DNA from: Siphonodentalium dalli
Taxonomy: Eukaryota; Mollusca; Scaphopoda; Gadilida; Siphonodentaliidae
Length of the DNA: 64,000 nt
Direction: 5' to 3'
Assembly (NCBI GenBank): GCA_032622095.1
Contig: CP136062.1
Coordinates: 140,696,351-140,760,350 of the forward strand
In this document: positions 24,001 through 39,000 of the stretch, piece after piece
How the letters are laid out: each line of letters starts with the position of its first letter
How positions within the stretch are numbered: the stretch's first letter is position 1
The notes under the pieces: generated by a model
What the model was told of the DNA's origin: nothing
Seen by the model: only the letters and a program-made list of their open reading frames with translations
Databases searched by the model: none
Translations under genes and position numbers: made by a program

Positions 24001-27000
24001 AATGTAAAACAAACTGCCAATGCATCGTTAATTTCTGTGATTTCAACAATAACTATTCTGACACTTTTTGCATTTGGGAAGGATTTGGTTGTCGCCAGGC
24101 CTCGAAATTAGCCACGGCAAAAGGCAATGCCATAGAAAAAGCCGTAGAAGCCAACTTATAATTTCATGTAAATATAAAACAATGTCGTAAAAGACAAATG
24201 CCAATTTCAGGAGCTGTGTCGCTATTAGCTACCAACAGTCAGCTGATTTACATGATGGGCAGATGTCCCCTTTGTGTAGAAACTGGTTTAGATTATTCAG
24301 AGTTCAAACGACAAAATCAAACTTGTAGCAGGCGCGATTTAGTCATATATCTAAAAATTAAATTTAGTCAATTTACGCGTATATGTCTTTAATGTTTATA
24401 ACATAAGATTCTGTCCTTATCACAGAGCTATGATAGTATTAACAAAATAAAGCATCGCATAGTTTGCAGTTTGCTCTTCGCAAAGTCGCACAGTTGTTTT
24501 ACTTATCAGCAGATGTCGAGCATTTACGTGGATATGTAACAAGATGTTTTCATGCTACGAATATCTTCTTAGCTACACAAGTTTGAAGTTTGCCGTTTTC
24601 AACTAAAACTCCCTATTATCTGGTTCAAAGCATTCATCAATCAAGAACCAGCTATATTTACGGTAGCGGTGAGATACTTTCGATGTGAATCACTTTCAAT
24701 GCATAATCACATATTTTGACTGTAATACCATTTTTTCTGGGGGTGATACAATGTCATGGTGAGGCACACCTGGCGATGCCGATAATTCTATTGAAACAAT
24801 GTACTCTCTTTCAATCTCTCTCTCTCTCTCTCTCTCTTAAATCAACAGCAGTGTAAATAGCTATGCCTCATCAACAATCATTGAGAAATGCTGTGATGCT
24901 CTCAAATTCAAGGATCATGAAACAGTTGCAAGCAAGAATGACTAATGTGCAGATCAACCTCAAATGACGGCAAAGGGGTTTTTCTTGGTCTTCATCTGAT
25001 AGAAACAGTGACAAAGACGATGTTCCATCAGTGTTTCTCTCATATAACGCACATGTGCTTATACATTACTGACATGGATGCACACCATTTCAAAATGTAT
25101 CAGGGAAATCCAGAGCAACACGAACTGTTTCAGCGCTAATAGTTTGATAGCGCCACAGTCACCATTTACATAAAGAATTTATATTACTCCATCGACAAAA
25201 ATATATACCCATAATATACCACTGTGTATGAGAGACCTAATCTCATCGGTTGTATCAACACCGTGGGATATGCCTATGGCATGTTATTATACAAACAAGA
25301 TGACTTGTGTCGGGACATGATGTATGTACTAATGGAGGCATGAAACAGCACCTTGCAATACCAGTGTCACAAGCCCTCATGGAGAAAATAATTTTTCCAC
25401 TGACAACCACTTTAAATATTCGGTGTACATGCGAGTCGTATGGTGTCTATTTTCAAACACCTGTCAATATTCGAGCCAGGTATATCATGTTTGTATATAT
25501 GTGCACCTTAGCTTTCTGAAATTAATGCATTATCACCAGCCATTCCGACTGGCACAATAAATATTAATATACCACATAATGGTTGTCATATGTGAATCGA
25601 TAAGTTACCAAATGGTCAAATCCCCAAAAGTTGTGGCTCTAAGACATTAGCCAATATGCGTGGTATACAATATAATAAGGGTCATAATACCTAATCACGA
25701 AGTAACAACAATCTCATCAAACATTCATTTCTGGTGGTCATTGTGGATGCCATCATGATTGGATTAAAATGACAAAATAAGCAGTTTATAAATTGGAAAA
25801 ACTCTATTCTTGTTTCAGTAGAAAACAGTCACAAAAAATTGTTAAAAAGCTGAATACATGTATATACACTTTTTCAAATTGTACCAAACCCCACAGTTAA
25901 CGAGACCAATGTCCGATGTACTGTATATCACTCATTATGCACCTCACTTACACCTGTACACCATATTTTCTATCAGACTTGCATGCAAACATGACAAAGT
26001 GGTTGCGAAAAACTGTTTTAAACCCATTTGGTTGTACATACCACTATAGAGAGTTCAGTATTATGATCCCGTGTTGTTGGCAGATGGAAATTGACATGCT
26101 TCTCCATCTAGTATCTCAAGAGGGGAGCTCCCCAGCATCAAGAAATATAACGGTTAATTTAAACGCTCCCATTTCCCTCTTGACAACTAAGAATTATATT
26201 CACTTTTGAGTACTTTAAAACAGTCACAAAAAGTTGTTGAAAAGCTGAATAAATGTATATACACTTTTTCAAATTGTACCAAACCCCACAGTTAACGAGA
26301 ACAATGTCCGATGTACTGTATATCACTCATTATGCACCTCGTTTACACCTGTACACCATATTTTCTATCAGACTTGCATGCAAACATGACAAAGTGGTTG
26401 CGAAAACTGTTTTAAACCCATTTGGTTGTACATACCACTATAGAGAGTTCAGTATTATGATCCCGTGTTGTTGGCAGATGGAAATTGACATGCTTCTCCA
26501 TTTAGTATCTCAAGAGGGAGCTCCCCAGCATTAAGAAATATAACGGTTAATTTAAACGCTCCCATTCCCCTCTTGACAACTTAGAATTATCTTCACTTTT
26601 GAGTACTTTGATATTGGTAATTTATATTGGATAATAATTTGTACCAAATGAACAGTTTCTTATTTTTTGTAGGGGATTAAAACCATGATGTGGTGAACTC
26701 ATTTGTTTACATTATGAATGTGGGATTTCTCAGATACTGGGATTTACAGTTGGCCTAATTTATACACGGAATTACAATTAGGGTCCATTCTTTCTACCAG
26801 TATACAGAGTGCAATTAATAATAACAACCCCACCAGATAAGTCTTATAAATGTGAATCTTATTTGGTGGGAAACTATAAACTGATTTAATATAAGAATTT
26901 AAAAAAAAAACACAGATACCTCATGTGAGTGGTTTAGCTTTGGTTCATCAATTACACTAGTTTATAGTCATATTACCTGGTTTGGGATTGATGGATATTG

Positions 27001-30000
27001 TCAGTATGTGCAAGAATTCTTTGCATCTTAGATTGCATTTGTAGTGGAGGATTGGAATTGCAGTGGTGTCATATGCTGTCGATATACGTAAGATGTTAAA
27101 GCCCCTTCTTTCAAGTGGTGTATAATATTTGGTTAATTTAATGAACAATTTATGCTATTTTGAAATTGAGATTGATAAAAAAATAGTTATGTGTTATTTA
27201 TAGGGGCGTCAAATCAATTGAGGATCTTAATTTATAAGCTTATTTTGCTATGGTTAAACTTGAACTGTTTTCATGGGTTATTATACGTTTGTATTTGTAA
27301 GTCATTGTAACTCTTTTTATAATGCTATCATTGCTGTTATTTCCTATGAGGCAAATTAAAGAAGTCAGAATGTAAGATTTTAACAGTTGCAACTCAGGAT
27401 AATCATCATTTAGATTCAGTGGAAAAATGGCACAGAATATGAAATTTAAAAAGGGAATATTTTCAAATTCTGCAAATTCCAGCTGCAAATTCTATGAAAT
27501 AATTTGAGTATGCATGATACAGAAAATTATAGTCTTAAAGTATGAAGAATTGTTGATATACTATGATGGTGGGAATAATGTTTCAATTGTAGCTGAACAA
27601 TTATCTGTTTGAACATCATTTAGGTTTCTGTTATTTTGTATTGATATTGGTCGCACACATAAAGCAATATAACATGGGCTATAAAGATCTTTTCAGATGA
27701 AATACGTATTTTCACAAATCTTGTGATTTGTGTGACAACTGCAAATTCTGTGTCCTCTGCATATTTTGCTAATTTCTGCAGATTACGTTGAATTTGTCTG
27801 GGTATATGTTGTAAAAAATCTCATCTCATATTATTTCTGTATGGCTTGAATTACTTTTTCATTTATTAGAAATACCTTCCTTAAGCATATTTCTATGGGA
27901 AGCCAAATTGACATTTAAAAATAATTGAGCTTTAGCGCAATAAGGAATCTCTAATTGTGCAATAAGGAAATATCTAGTTACCCTTAAGTGCAATAAGGAA
28001 TATTCTTATTGCGCTTAAGCACAATAAGAGCTAATTGCGCTTAAGTGCAGTTAAAAATCATCCTTATTGCACTTAAGCGCAATTAGCCACATTACATAAA
28101 CTCCCTGTAATTCAAATGGTCTAGTCCATAGTGCAATGGGTGGATCCAGAGTTTATTGGTGACCTGGGGACTGTCCACATATTCGGATTCTATTTGCAGA
28201 GGGGTTTTCTTATGAGGAGATATTCATTGTGGTTAAGTGCAATAAGGACATAATTGCGCCCAATCACAATAAGGAATATCTTTAAGGAATCCATAATAAG
28301 GGAAATTCCGATTGATCTTAAGCACAATAAGAAAAGATCTTATTGTGCTTAAGTGCAAAAATGAATATCTAATTGCGATTAAGCACAATAAGGAATATTC
28401 TTATTGTGCTTAAATTGTGGTTAAGCGCAATTAGAGTTTCCTTATTGCCCTTAAGCTGAATTATTTATTAAATGTCAATTTGGCTTCCCATATGTTTCTT
28501 TAGTAGTGTTGAAATGATTAGTGATTTTTAGGAGTCGATTTGTCGCCAGGTGTAATCGACTACAAATCGATTAGTCGAACCCCTCCCCAAATTTTCAATG
28601 CAAAAGAGTAAGTAACATCGGCACATGATTTTTATGAGCTGTTTTGGGAACTCATATGTGTAAATGAAGGATTTTTTTTACCGCGATTACTTCAGATAAG
28701 CTATGGATATGTTGTTAAATTACGCTAACAACAAGAGAGACCATAAAAAAACATGATCGCACTGCTGGAATCGCATTGTAAAATTCGATCAAAATCTGCC
28801 TGTCGCGAGACAATTTGGGATTCCGCTAGTATATCGATATCAATTTTGTCGATAAATATCCCGTGATCGACAAATACAGATTACCGATGAATCAGTCAAG
28901 TCTGAAGATTCAGTTTCAGTTATACATGTAAAGTTGACTAGTGCTGGGCGGTTTCCCGATTAATCGACAATACCCGGTTAAAATTTCAATATCGTCAGTA
29001 ATATTGTCTAATCTAAAATAATCGTAATATCGTCGGCAATCAGTGGGTGCCATCCAATCATAAGCGTATATACAAATAAATAGTTTAACTCAAGCCTAAT
29101 TCGAGTTATTTAAGTTTTAAATTCCAACTAAATCCCGTGTCCTGATTTTTTCAATATTCAATCATCATAGTAAACAACGTTTAGAACGACTAACAAAATT
29201 GGGGGAATATGAAAACCCAGAATACGTCCCCCTTTCGCTCACAATATTACACAAACCCTCCGACTTCCCTGCAAAATATTTATTACAAGAGAATTCACCA
29301 AATGAATCGACAACTGATCAGGTGATAGATCGATATGAATGCCAGTTATGCCACGCCTCTTCCTTCAGTACAATGATGCACCGTCAATCAAAATAATAAA
29401 TGGGCGAAGATACCACTGCGATTGGTTAAAACCAATTGTATAGAATTAGGGCTTCAAACTGGCCAACAATACATGGTGTCCTTGCTTGGCCGAATTCCAA
29501 AAGTTATTTACCACGTGTGTTTGGACTTCGCTAAAAGACGGAACCTCATTGTCAAATTTGTCTCGACGGTAAACCACATTTCCAGTTGTCAAGCGACGCA
29601 AGTGTCATCGTGAATAGCATATATATTTACTCAACATAGTTTAACATATCGAGTTAGAAAAGGATACTATAGTATAGAACACTTTTAGTTTTGGCATAGA
29701 CGAGATAATGGTTTTATTAATTACCGGTATATACCAGAATTTGTCAAGTCACCGGAACGAAATTGTCCGAATAGCGGAATTTAACCAGTGAATTTACTTT
29801 TCATTCCGAATATTGATCGAGCATGAGGTTGTCACTGGTTGAGTGGTTGTGTACCGGGTATGTTATTCCCGACGTCAACTTGTCAAAATTAATGACAATG
29901 ATGTGATTCTAGCGAACAGTGAGAAATTGTTTTCAGTTTCTTGTATCTGTTTTAAAAAAAACGCGATTATACCGTTAACTGCGGTTTTAATTTCCAAAAA

Positions 30001-33000
30001 TCGCGGTTTTTATTTTCATTAATATCATCCAGCACTAAAGTTGACCATCTTAGGTCATTGGTGCGGTTGGCAATAAAATGACTGCTAGTGACTAACTCTT
30101 GTCGCATAGATTGCAAGATTTTATTTTGAACAATGAGAGATGTTAATTTATTTAGATCACGTCTTCCCAATTGGTTGGTATAATTACTTGCCTCGTCACG
30201 TAGTACATCATTTTAGTTTGTCAACACGTGTTAACCCATGGCAAAAGGATCAAAAATTGCTATTGTGGAGGGATGGACAAGGGAGTTAGACCCTGGGTCA
30301 GAATCGTTCAATTACGTATGTAAGTCAGAGGGAAACATGTCACGAAGATCACAGGTTTCCTATGAACAGAATACAAAGGGAAAATCATTCAAATACGGAA
30401 ATTTACAAGAGCTACTATCAAAGATATAACAGACATGGCATTCAAGGACAAAATGTTAGTTATCTGCATGTCCCTCGCATGTTCCAAAACATTGCGGCAT
30501 CGTCAAACACTGGTGTTACAAGTTAATACTTGATTCTTTGAACTGTTCAAGCAATGAGTGTTTGTTATTGCGATGTATTTGTGGGAAGTATGATGATAGG
30601 TTGTGAATGTTTAGGGTTTGTTCCGACTAATCGACTGGCAGATTTCAGGGTGGACTAATTTAATAATCGTTTCAACACTATTCTTTAGTTGAGTGATATT
30701 TTACTTTATGGAATACTCATAATTTTAATGCAAACAACATAATCACTCCATGTACTTGTGACCCATGCGAGTCACAGAATTTACAAGTGACGTCACCACA
30801 AACTTACAGCATGCCTCTAATTGGGCCAGTCGCTGTGTTCAAGTCTCATTGCGTCTTATGTGTTCTAATTTGGCAAATCTTTTGCAAGGTTTGCATGGAT
30901 CATGGGCATTGCACACCATGTGAAAGGGCTTTAATATTTTATTGTCGGTCAAAGAAACCAGTGAAAACTGTTGGACAACTCTTGTTTGGAGAGAAAATAA
31001 GCTGTTTCACTACTGAATGTCTTTTTTTCTGCCATACATATTGATTGTTACTCTTCAAGTTTTAACCATTCCATGACTGGAGCTTCCTGAAATTTTTCGA
31101 AAACCCTGTGGCAATGCATTTTCTTATATATGTGAGGCTCCCTATGGGAGACTTGCATATATAAGAGAATGCACTGGCACAGGATATTTAATGCTGCACC
31201 AGCGTTGCTCCCATCATGAAAGGGTTAAGTTTTAATGCAGGGATTCTAAACCTTGAAATATTACCTACTCCCTCATCACCATTTGATATTATAGGAGAGG
31301 CAGGTCCAATACTTCAGCTGGAAGCAAGAAATCATGGAAGCTTGAACAGTACCCTGAGCCGCCCCCTCCAGAGTTCGCTACATCTAAAATGCAGGAAGAA
31401 AGACGAATGGCTAAAGTCAGGGAACTAAAGGAGAAACAGGAGGCAATATTACAAAGAAGAAGGTTTGACGTTAATCAGCCTGAACACTACATTTTCTTTA
31501 TGGTGGCACAGAGGTGGTAGTTTGGTGGTAGACTGGTAGTTTCAGAATTGGTAGCCAAGTGATTTTTCAAAAAAACTAGTGGATTCATTGAAAATCTAGA
31601 TCACTTACATGTAACTAGTGCAACATTGGTTTAAATAGAATCTTGGAAATATTATACGTCAAAGTCTTAAAAAATATTTTAGTCAATGTCTGGGCCTGTA
31701 ATGCTCAACTCCTTTATGATGAAAATTGTAATTCTATTTCTACAATGTAGTGAAAAGTTACAAAAAGCTCCCTGTTTTCAATAGGTCAACATCCATCAAA
31801 ATTTGTTTGGTTGATAATGATGTCCTATGGTATAGTGATATACTAAACCAGAGTTATGCCCTTTACTGCACAATCATAAGTAAGGGAATTCATTCAAATT
31901 TACAACATTAGCTAGAGTGTTACACTTGTGAGAATAGTTGCAGGCAACTTTTTATTATTTTTATTATTGTTAATTTTAGGGATGAGAGTTCGCTAAAAGA
32001 ATGGAGAACTGATGCAAAGAACATGCAGCAGAAGAAACTGATTCAGAGTCTGAGGAATGGAGGCACAGGTGAGACCTCAGCGCTTAATAATGTCTTTACT
32101 AAATGGAATCTCCCATGAATTATAAAAGTTTACATGGGAATGGTCTATTATTCATCTGGAGTTGTGCAGGAAATATATTTAAGAAACCGTCAGTTGAACA
32201 TACAATACAAGTGCAGAAGGACTCCTTGTATTTGGTGGGAAATGTTCAGATATATTCATTTGTTAGCTCAACTTGACAAAGTCAAGTTTGAGCTATTGCC
32301 ATGATTGGCATCCGTCGTCCTTGCCTCCATCAAAAATTTTCTTTGGCACACCCTACAGGCCAGATCCCTTATCTGATCATCACCAAACTTCATTAGTATC
32401 CTCAAGGTGACCTCTAGATGGGAGCTTACCATTTTTTTCAAATTCTGTTAAAACAAATGGCCGCCAGTGACCATCTTGGATTTCACATTTGAATCCATCA
32501 GCACAACCTGCAGAACAATGGCGTTTCAATTTGCAGGCATGTTTGGGATCTCCTTTACATGGGAGCTATGAAATTTGAATGCAGCCATCTTGGATTTTAT
32601 TCTTTACATGACTAAATCCTTTGGCACATTCTTTAGGCCACATCACTCATTTGATTGCCACCAAAGTTCTTCTGAATCTACGGGGTGACCTCTCGATGAG
32701 AGCTATCAATTTGTTTTTATTTTCATTGGTTTTACTCTTTTCATGACTAAATCCTTTAGCACACTCTAAAGGCCACATCCCTGATCCGATCATCAACAAA
32801 CTACATACAGTTAATCGGTGTGACTGAATTAAAAACAAATACATGACCGCCAGTGGCCATCTTGGATTTCACATTTGATTCCATCAGTACACCCTGCTGC
32901 CCACAATTATTGGGGAAATGTTCTGAAAATGTGCAGGCATGTTTGGGATCACCTCTATATATGAGCTATCAAATTTAAAATAATTTTAATAAAAACATGG

Positions 33001-36000
33001 CCACTGGCAGCCATCTTGGAATTTACAATCAACAGACCACATCCCTCTTCCGATTATCACCAAACTGCATATGAATATTCAGTGTGACCTCTAGATGGGA
33101 GCTTAGCAGTTTTCCGATTTAAAAAAAACCCATGTTTGCCAGTGGCCATCTTGGATTTCACATTTGAATCCATCAGCACACCCTGCCACCCACAATTATT
33201 TGCGAAATGTTTTGAAAATTGACAGTCATGTTTGGGATCACCTCTAAATGGGAGATATCAAATTCGAACGATATTCGATCAAAAACATGGCTTCGGCATC
33301 CATCTAGGATTTTACTCTTTGCATCACTAAATACTTTGGCATGCCCTTTAGCCAACATTTTTTATCCAATTGATCTAAAATATCAAATGGGCTCTTCGGT
33401 TTGACCATGGTATTACTAAAACAATTAAACTTTCCACATTCCTTATCGCTCCATTGACTGTAATGTATGACATTATTTCCTCTCCAAGTTAAGCTACAGA
33501 GTCATTGGCACTTTCATTGAACATATTATCAGAACATTTCCCAAGGCAACTACTCGCCAGTGAGTATTTAGTAAAGTAAAGTGTTGAAGACACCTATCCA
33601 AAATTATATCAATTTATTAAAAATTTGTCTGTGCACATTCTTAGTCTTGGGTTACTGAATCTCAATGAAATTTGTTTAAAGAAATTCCAGACCGTGTACA
33701 ATTCTCACGGCTATGGTGCATTAATTCTGTGTCTTCAGCAAATTCTACGACTAAAGCGTCAGCCGTGGATTTCTGTGAAATTACTTTGCGGTACAAGTAA
33801 ATCTCAAATTCTTGTATGACTAAGACTACTTCTCTATTAAGAATACCTCCCTTGACCATGCTCATTAAGTTGAATGTCATTTACTCGAATTTGCCTGCTT
33901 AAATTTTCATCATTTTACATCAATGCAAACGACGAAATTACTATGAATCATATGATTCATTTGCAGGCAACGTCACTCTCAACGTAGAGCAGGTATCTCA
34001 TCTGGTGGTGTGTCGCACAGTTAGTGTGCCATTTGTATACAATCATTGCATCATATGTGTTCGGATTTGCACAGATTGAGTATGACACATGCCATATTGA
34101 ACATTGGTTGGTTATTAGATAAGTGTGCGTATGATGTCATTTGATTTTTAGCTCAACTTTACTTTGTAAAGTTTGAGCTATTGCCATGACTTTGTCGTCC
34201 GTGTGTGCGTGTGTGTGTGTGTGCGTAAGGCGTCAACAATAGAGGCTACAGGTCGTACCTTTGATCGGATCATTATGAAATTTGTCATAGCTGTTGACAT
34301 CAACATTTGTACCGGAATGATTCATTTTGGGGTCATTCGGAAAAAAAACATGGCCGCCAGTGGCCATCTTAGATTTCAAAATTCAATCCATTAGCACGGG
34401 CTACAGGCCGTACTGTTCGTCTGATCATCATGAAATTTGTCATGGATGTTAATATTGACATGTAGATGGGAACGAGTAATTTTGGGGTCATTCGGCCAAA
34501 AAACATGGCCACCAGCAGCCATCTTCGATTTTACTCTTTGCATGACTAAATCCTTTAGCATGGGCTACAGGTCGTACCTTTGGTCAGATCATCATAAAAT
34601 TTGTCATGGATGTTAACAATGACATGTAGATGGGAACGAGTCATTTTTGGGTTATTCGGGCAAAAAACATGGCCGCCAGCAGCCATCTTGGATTTTACTC
34701 TTTGTATGACTAAATCCTTTAGCACGGGCTACAGATCGTACCTTTAGTCTGATAATCATGAAATTTGTCATGGCTGTTGAAATTGAAATGTAGATGGGAA
34801 CGAGTCATTTTGGGGTCATTCGGCCAAAAAACATGGCCGCCAGTGGCCATCTTTGTTTTCAAAATTCAATCCATTAGCACGGGCCACAGGTCGCATTGTT
34901 CGTCTGATCATCATGAAATTTGTCATGGATGTTAATATTGACATGTAGATGGGAACGAGTCATTTTGGGGTCATTCGGCCCAAAAACATGGACGCCAGCA
35001 GCCATCTTGGATTTTACTCTTTGTATGACTAAATCCTTTAGCACGGGCTACAGGTCGTACCTTTAGTCTGATCATCATAAAATTTGTCATGGATGTTAAC
35101 AATGACATGTAGATTGGAACGAGTCATTTTGGGGTCATTCGGCCAAAAAACATGGCCGCCAGCAGCCGTCTTGGATTTTACTCTTTGCATGACTAAATCC
35201 TTTAGCACGGGCTACAGGTCGTACCTTTGATCAGATCATCATAAAATTTGTCATGGATGTTAACAATGACATGTAGATGGGAACGAATCATTTTTGGATT
35301 ATTCGGGCAAAAAACATGGCCGCCAGCAGCCATCTTGGATTTTACTCTTTGTATGACTAAATCCTTTAGCACGGGCTACAGGTTGTACCTTTAGCCTGAT
35401 CATTATGAAATTTGTCATGGCTGTTGAAATTGGAATGTAGATGGGAACGAGTCATTTTGGGGTCATTCGGACAAACAACATGGCTGCCAGCGGCCATCGT
35501 GGATTTCAAAATTCAATCCATTAGCACGGGCTACAGGTCGTACCTTTCATCATGAAATTTGTCATGGATGTTAACATTGATATGTAGATGGGAACGAGTA
35601 ATTTTGGGGTCATTCGTCCAAAAAACATGGCCGTCGGCAGCCATCTTAGATTTACTCTTTGCATGACTAAATTCTTTGGCACGACCTACAGGTCGTACCT
35701 TTGGTTGGATCATCATAAAATGTGTCATGGATGTTAACAATGACATGTAGATGGGAACGAGTCATTTTGGGGTCATTCTGCCAAAAAACATGGCCTCCAG
35801 CAGCCATCTTGGATTTTACTCTTTGTATGACTAAATCCTTTAGCACAGGCTACAGGTCGTACCTTTAGTCTGATCATCATGAAATTTGTCATGGCTGTTG
35901 AAATTGGCATGTAGATGGGAACGAGTCATTGTGGGGTCATTCGGACAAAAAATATGGCTGCCAGCAGCCATCTTGGATTTAAAAATTAAATCCATTAGCA

Positions 36001-39000
36001 CGGGCTACAGGTCGTTCCTTTGGTCTGATCATCATGAAATTTGTCACAGATGTTAACATTAACATGTAGATGGGAACGAGTAATTTTGGTGTCATTCGGC
36101 CAAAAAACATGGCCGCCGGCAGCCATCTTAGATTTACTCTTTGCATGACTAAATTCTTTGGCACGGCCTACAGGTCGTACCTTTGGTCGGATCATCATAA
36201 AATGTGTCCTGGATGTTAACAATGACATGCAGATGAGAACGAGTAATTTTGGGGTCATTCGGCCAAAAAACATGGTCGCCAGCAGCCATCTTGGATTTTA
36301 CTCTTTGTATGACTAAATCCTTTAGCACGGGCTACAGGTTCTACTTTTAGTCTGATCATCATAAAATTTGTCAAGAATGTTAATAATGACATGTAGATGG
36401 CAAGGAGTCATTTTGGGGTCATTCGGCTTGGATTTTACTCTTTGTATGACTAAATCCTTTAGCACGGGCTGCAGGTCGTACTGTTCGTCTGATCATCATG
36501 AAATTTGTCATGGATGATAATATTGACATGCAGATGGGAACGAGTCATTTTGGGGTCATTCGGCCAAAAAACATGGCCGCCAGTAGCCATCTCGGATTTT
36601 ACTCTTTGTATGACTAAATTCTTTAGCACGGGCTACAGGTCGTACCTTTAGTCTGATCATCATATTGACATGTAGATGGGAACGAGTAATTTTGGGGTCG
36701 TTCAGCTGTAAAACATGGCCGCCAGCAGCCATCTTGGATTTTACTATTTGCATGACTAAATCCTTTCCCGCGGGCTACAGGTCGTAGCTTTGGTCAGAAT
36801 TACATGAAATTTGTCACGGATGTTAACAATGACATGTAGATGGGAACGAGTCATTTTGGGGTCTGTCGGCCGAAAAACATGGCCACCAGCAGCCATCTTG
36901 GATTTTACTCTTTGCATGAATAAATCCTTTGGTGCGGGCTGCAGGTCGTACCTTTGGTAGGATCTTCATGAAATTTGTCATGTATGTTAATATTGACATG
37001 TAGATCGGAACGAGTCATTTTGGGGTCGTTCGGCCAAAAAACTCTTTGCATGACTAAATCCTTGGGCAAAGGTAAGACATTTCAATCAGCATCTTTCCTA
37101 TTTCTCCATTTACTGTAAACCATTAAATTATTCCCCTACCTAAGTTGAGCTACAGTGTCATTGACACTTTCATTAATATATATTAAACCAAATTTTGATT
37201 CGATTACCAGGGTTAAAGTTGTGTCACTTTCGGTCAGATATTGCTATCAACTTGATATCCCGTCTGGGAGAAATTGATCTCCAAACGCTTCATGTTTCGA
37301 GGTGTGGAGAATTCAATGGCAGTTTGCCATGTGTAGTTGTATGCTGAGTGATAAACCAAGTAAATTTCTCTGTATTTATTTTACCCAATTTCAGGTAATG
37401 TTCTTGTCAGAATTGTTCATAAAATTTAATCTTTGATAATATTATGAAGCAGTTAAAGTATTCTATGTTCAAGATTTCATATGCAAATTTTACACCATTT
37501 CAGACTTTGTTGATGCCACTAGTCAAGCACCCTTTGGGGTTGACAAAGAACGCATGAAAGTTCCAACAAATGAAGAAAGAATAAAGGTGAGCACAATGTG
37601 TCATCATTATTAGCATTTTTCACAACTATGTAAAACATATATTTGTGTGGTTTAATAGAATATACATATAAGGTCAATAAAATGAATGAATGAACCTGCC
37701 TTCTCATCAAATTATGGCTTTTTATGGCCCACGACAATAAAAAAAAAAAAATCATTCTGCTGCTCGGTGACAATGGATGAACTAGTGACCATAAATTTAG
37801 CCGCTTGGTGACAATGAATGAACTATTGATAATAAATTTACCTAGACAATTACTTTCTGAAAGAAGCATGCTGGATTCTTTAGTTTCGAAACTTATGTTA
37901 GATTTAGTTCTACTAACCGGAATGCATGATTTAAGCTTTAGACTTCACCATCGCAAAAGATAGGTCAAGTAGAATTTGGGTCCCGGCCATCCATTATTAG
38001 CTCAACTTACTTTGTTTGAGCTATTGCCATGGTTTGGCGTCCGTCGTCCGTGTGTGTGTGTGTGTCCGTCAACAATTCCCTTTGGCGCGGGCTACAGGTC
38101 ATACCTTTGATCTGATCTTTATGAAATTTGTCATTAATGTTAACATTGACATGTAGATGGGAACGAGTCATTTTGGGGTCATTTGGCCAAAAAACATGGC
38201 CGCTGGTGGCCATCTTGGATTTCAAAATTCAATCCATTGGCGCGGGCTACAGGTCGTACTGTTCGTCTGATCATAATGAAATTTGTCATGGATGTTAATA
38301 TTGACATGTAGATGGGAACGAGTCATTTTGGGGTCGTTCGGCCAAAAAACATGGCCGTCAGCAGCCATCTTTGATTTTACTCTTTGCATGACTAAATCCT
38401 TTGGCGCGGACTACAGGTCGTAGTTTTGGTCGGAACTTCATGAAATTTGTCATGGATGTTAACAATGACATGTAGATGGGAACGAGTGATTTTGGGGTCA
38501 TTCTTCTAAAAAACATGGCCGCCAGCAGCCATCTTGGATTTTACTCTTTGCATGACTAAATCCTTTGGCATGGGCTACAGGTCGTACCTTTGGTCTGATC
38601 TTTATGAAATTTGTCATGAATGTTGATATTGACATGTAGATGGGAACGAGTCATTTTGGGGTTATACGGCCAAAAAACATGGCCGCTGGTGGCCATCTTG
38701 GATTTCAAAATTCAATCCATTGGCGCGGGCTACAGGTCGTACTGTTCGTTTGATCATCATGATATTTGTCATGGATGTTAATATTAACATGTAGATGGGA
38801 ACGAGTGATTTTGGGGTCGTTTGGCTAAAAAAACATGTCCGCCAGCAGCCATATTGGATTTTGCTCTTTGCATGACTAAATCCTTTGGTGCGGGCTACAG
38901 GTCGTAGCTTTGGTCGGAACTTCATGAAATTTGTCATGGATGTTAACAATGACATGTAGATGGGAAACGAGTCATTTTGGGGTCATTCAGCCGAAAAACA

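Larger units (their letters stand above)
16203..31294. other. LRRC27 intron 4 (15 kb), no gene seen apart from transposons
   Basis: The phase of exon 4 (2) matches exon 5, so no exon is required in between. Supported contents are the MITEs and hAT elements listed separately. The remaining stretches (about 22600-22850, 23000-24800, 24840-25820 and 26610-27890) hold only short ORFs. The block 24900-25520 has several codon-like stretches but no recognisable domain, and could be a decayed transposase. Confidence 0.6.

Noticed and set aside
24945-25519. Possible transposase or host exons
   Set aside because: Short broken frames without a recognised domain; kept only as an unresolved stretch.
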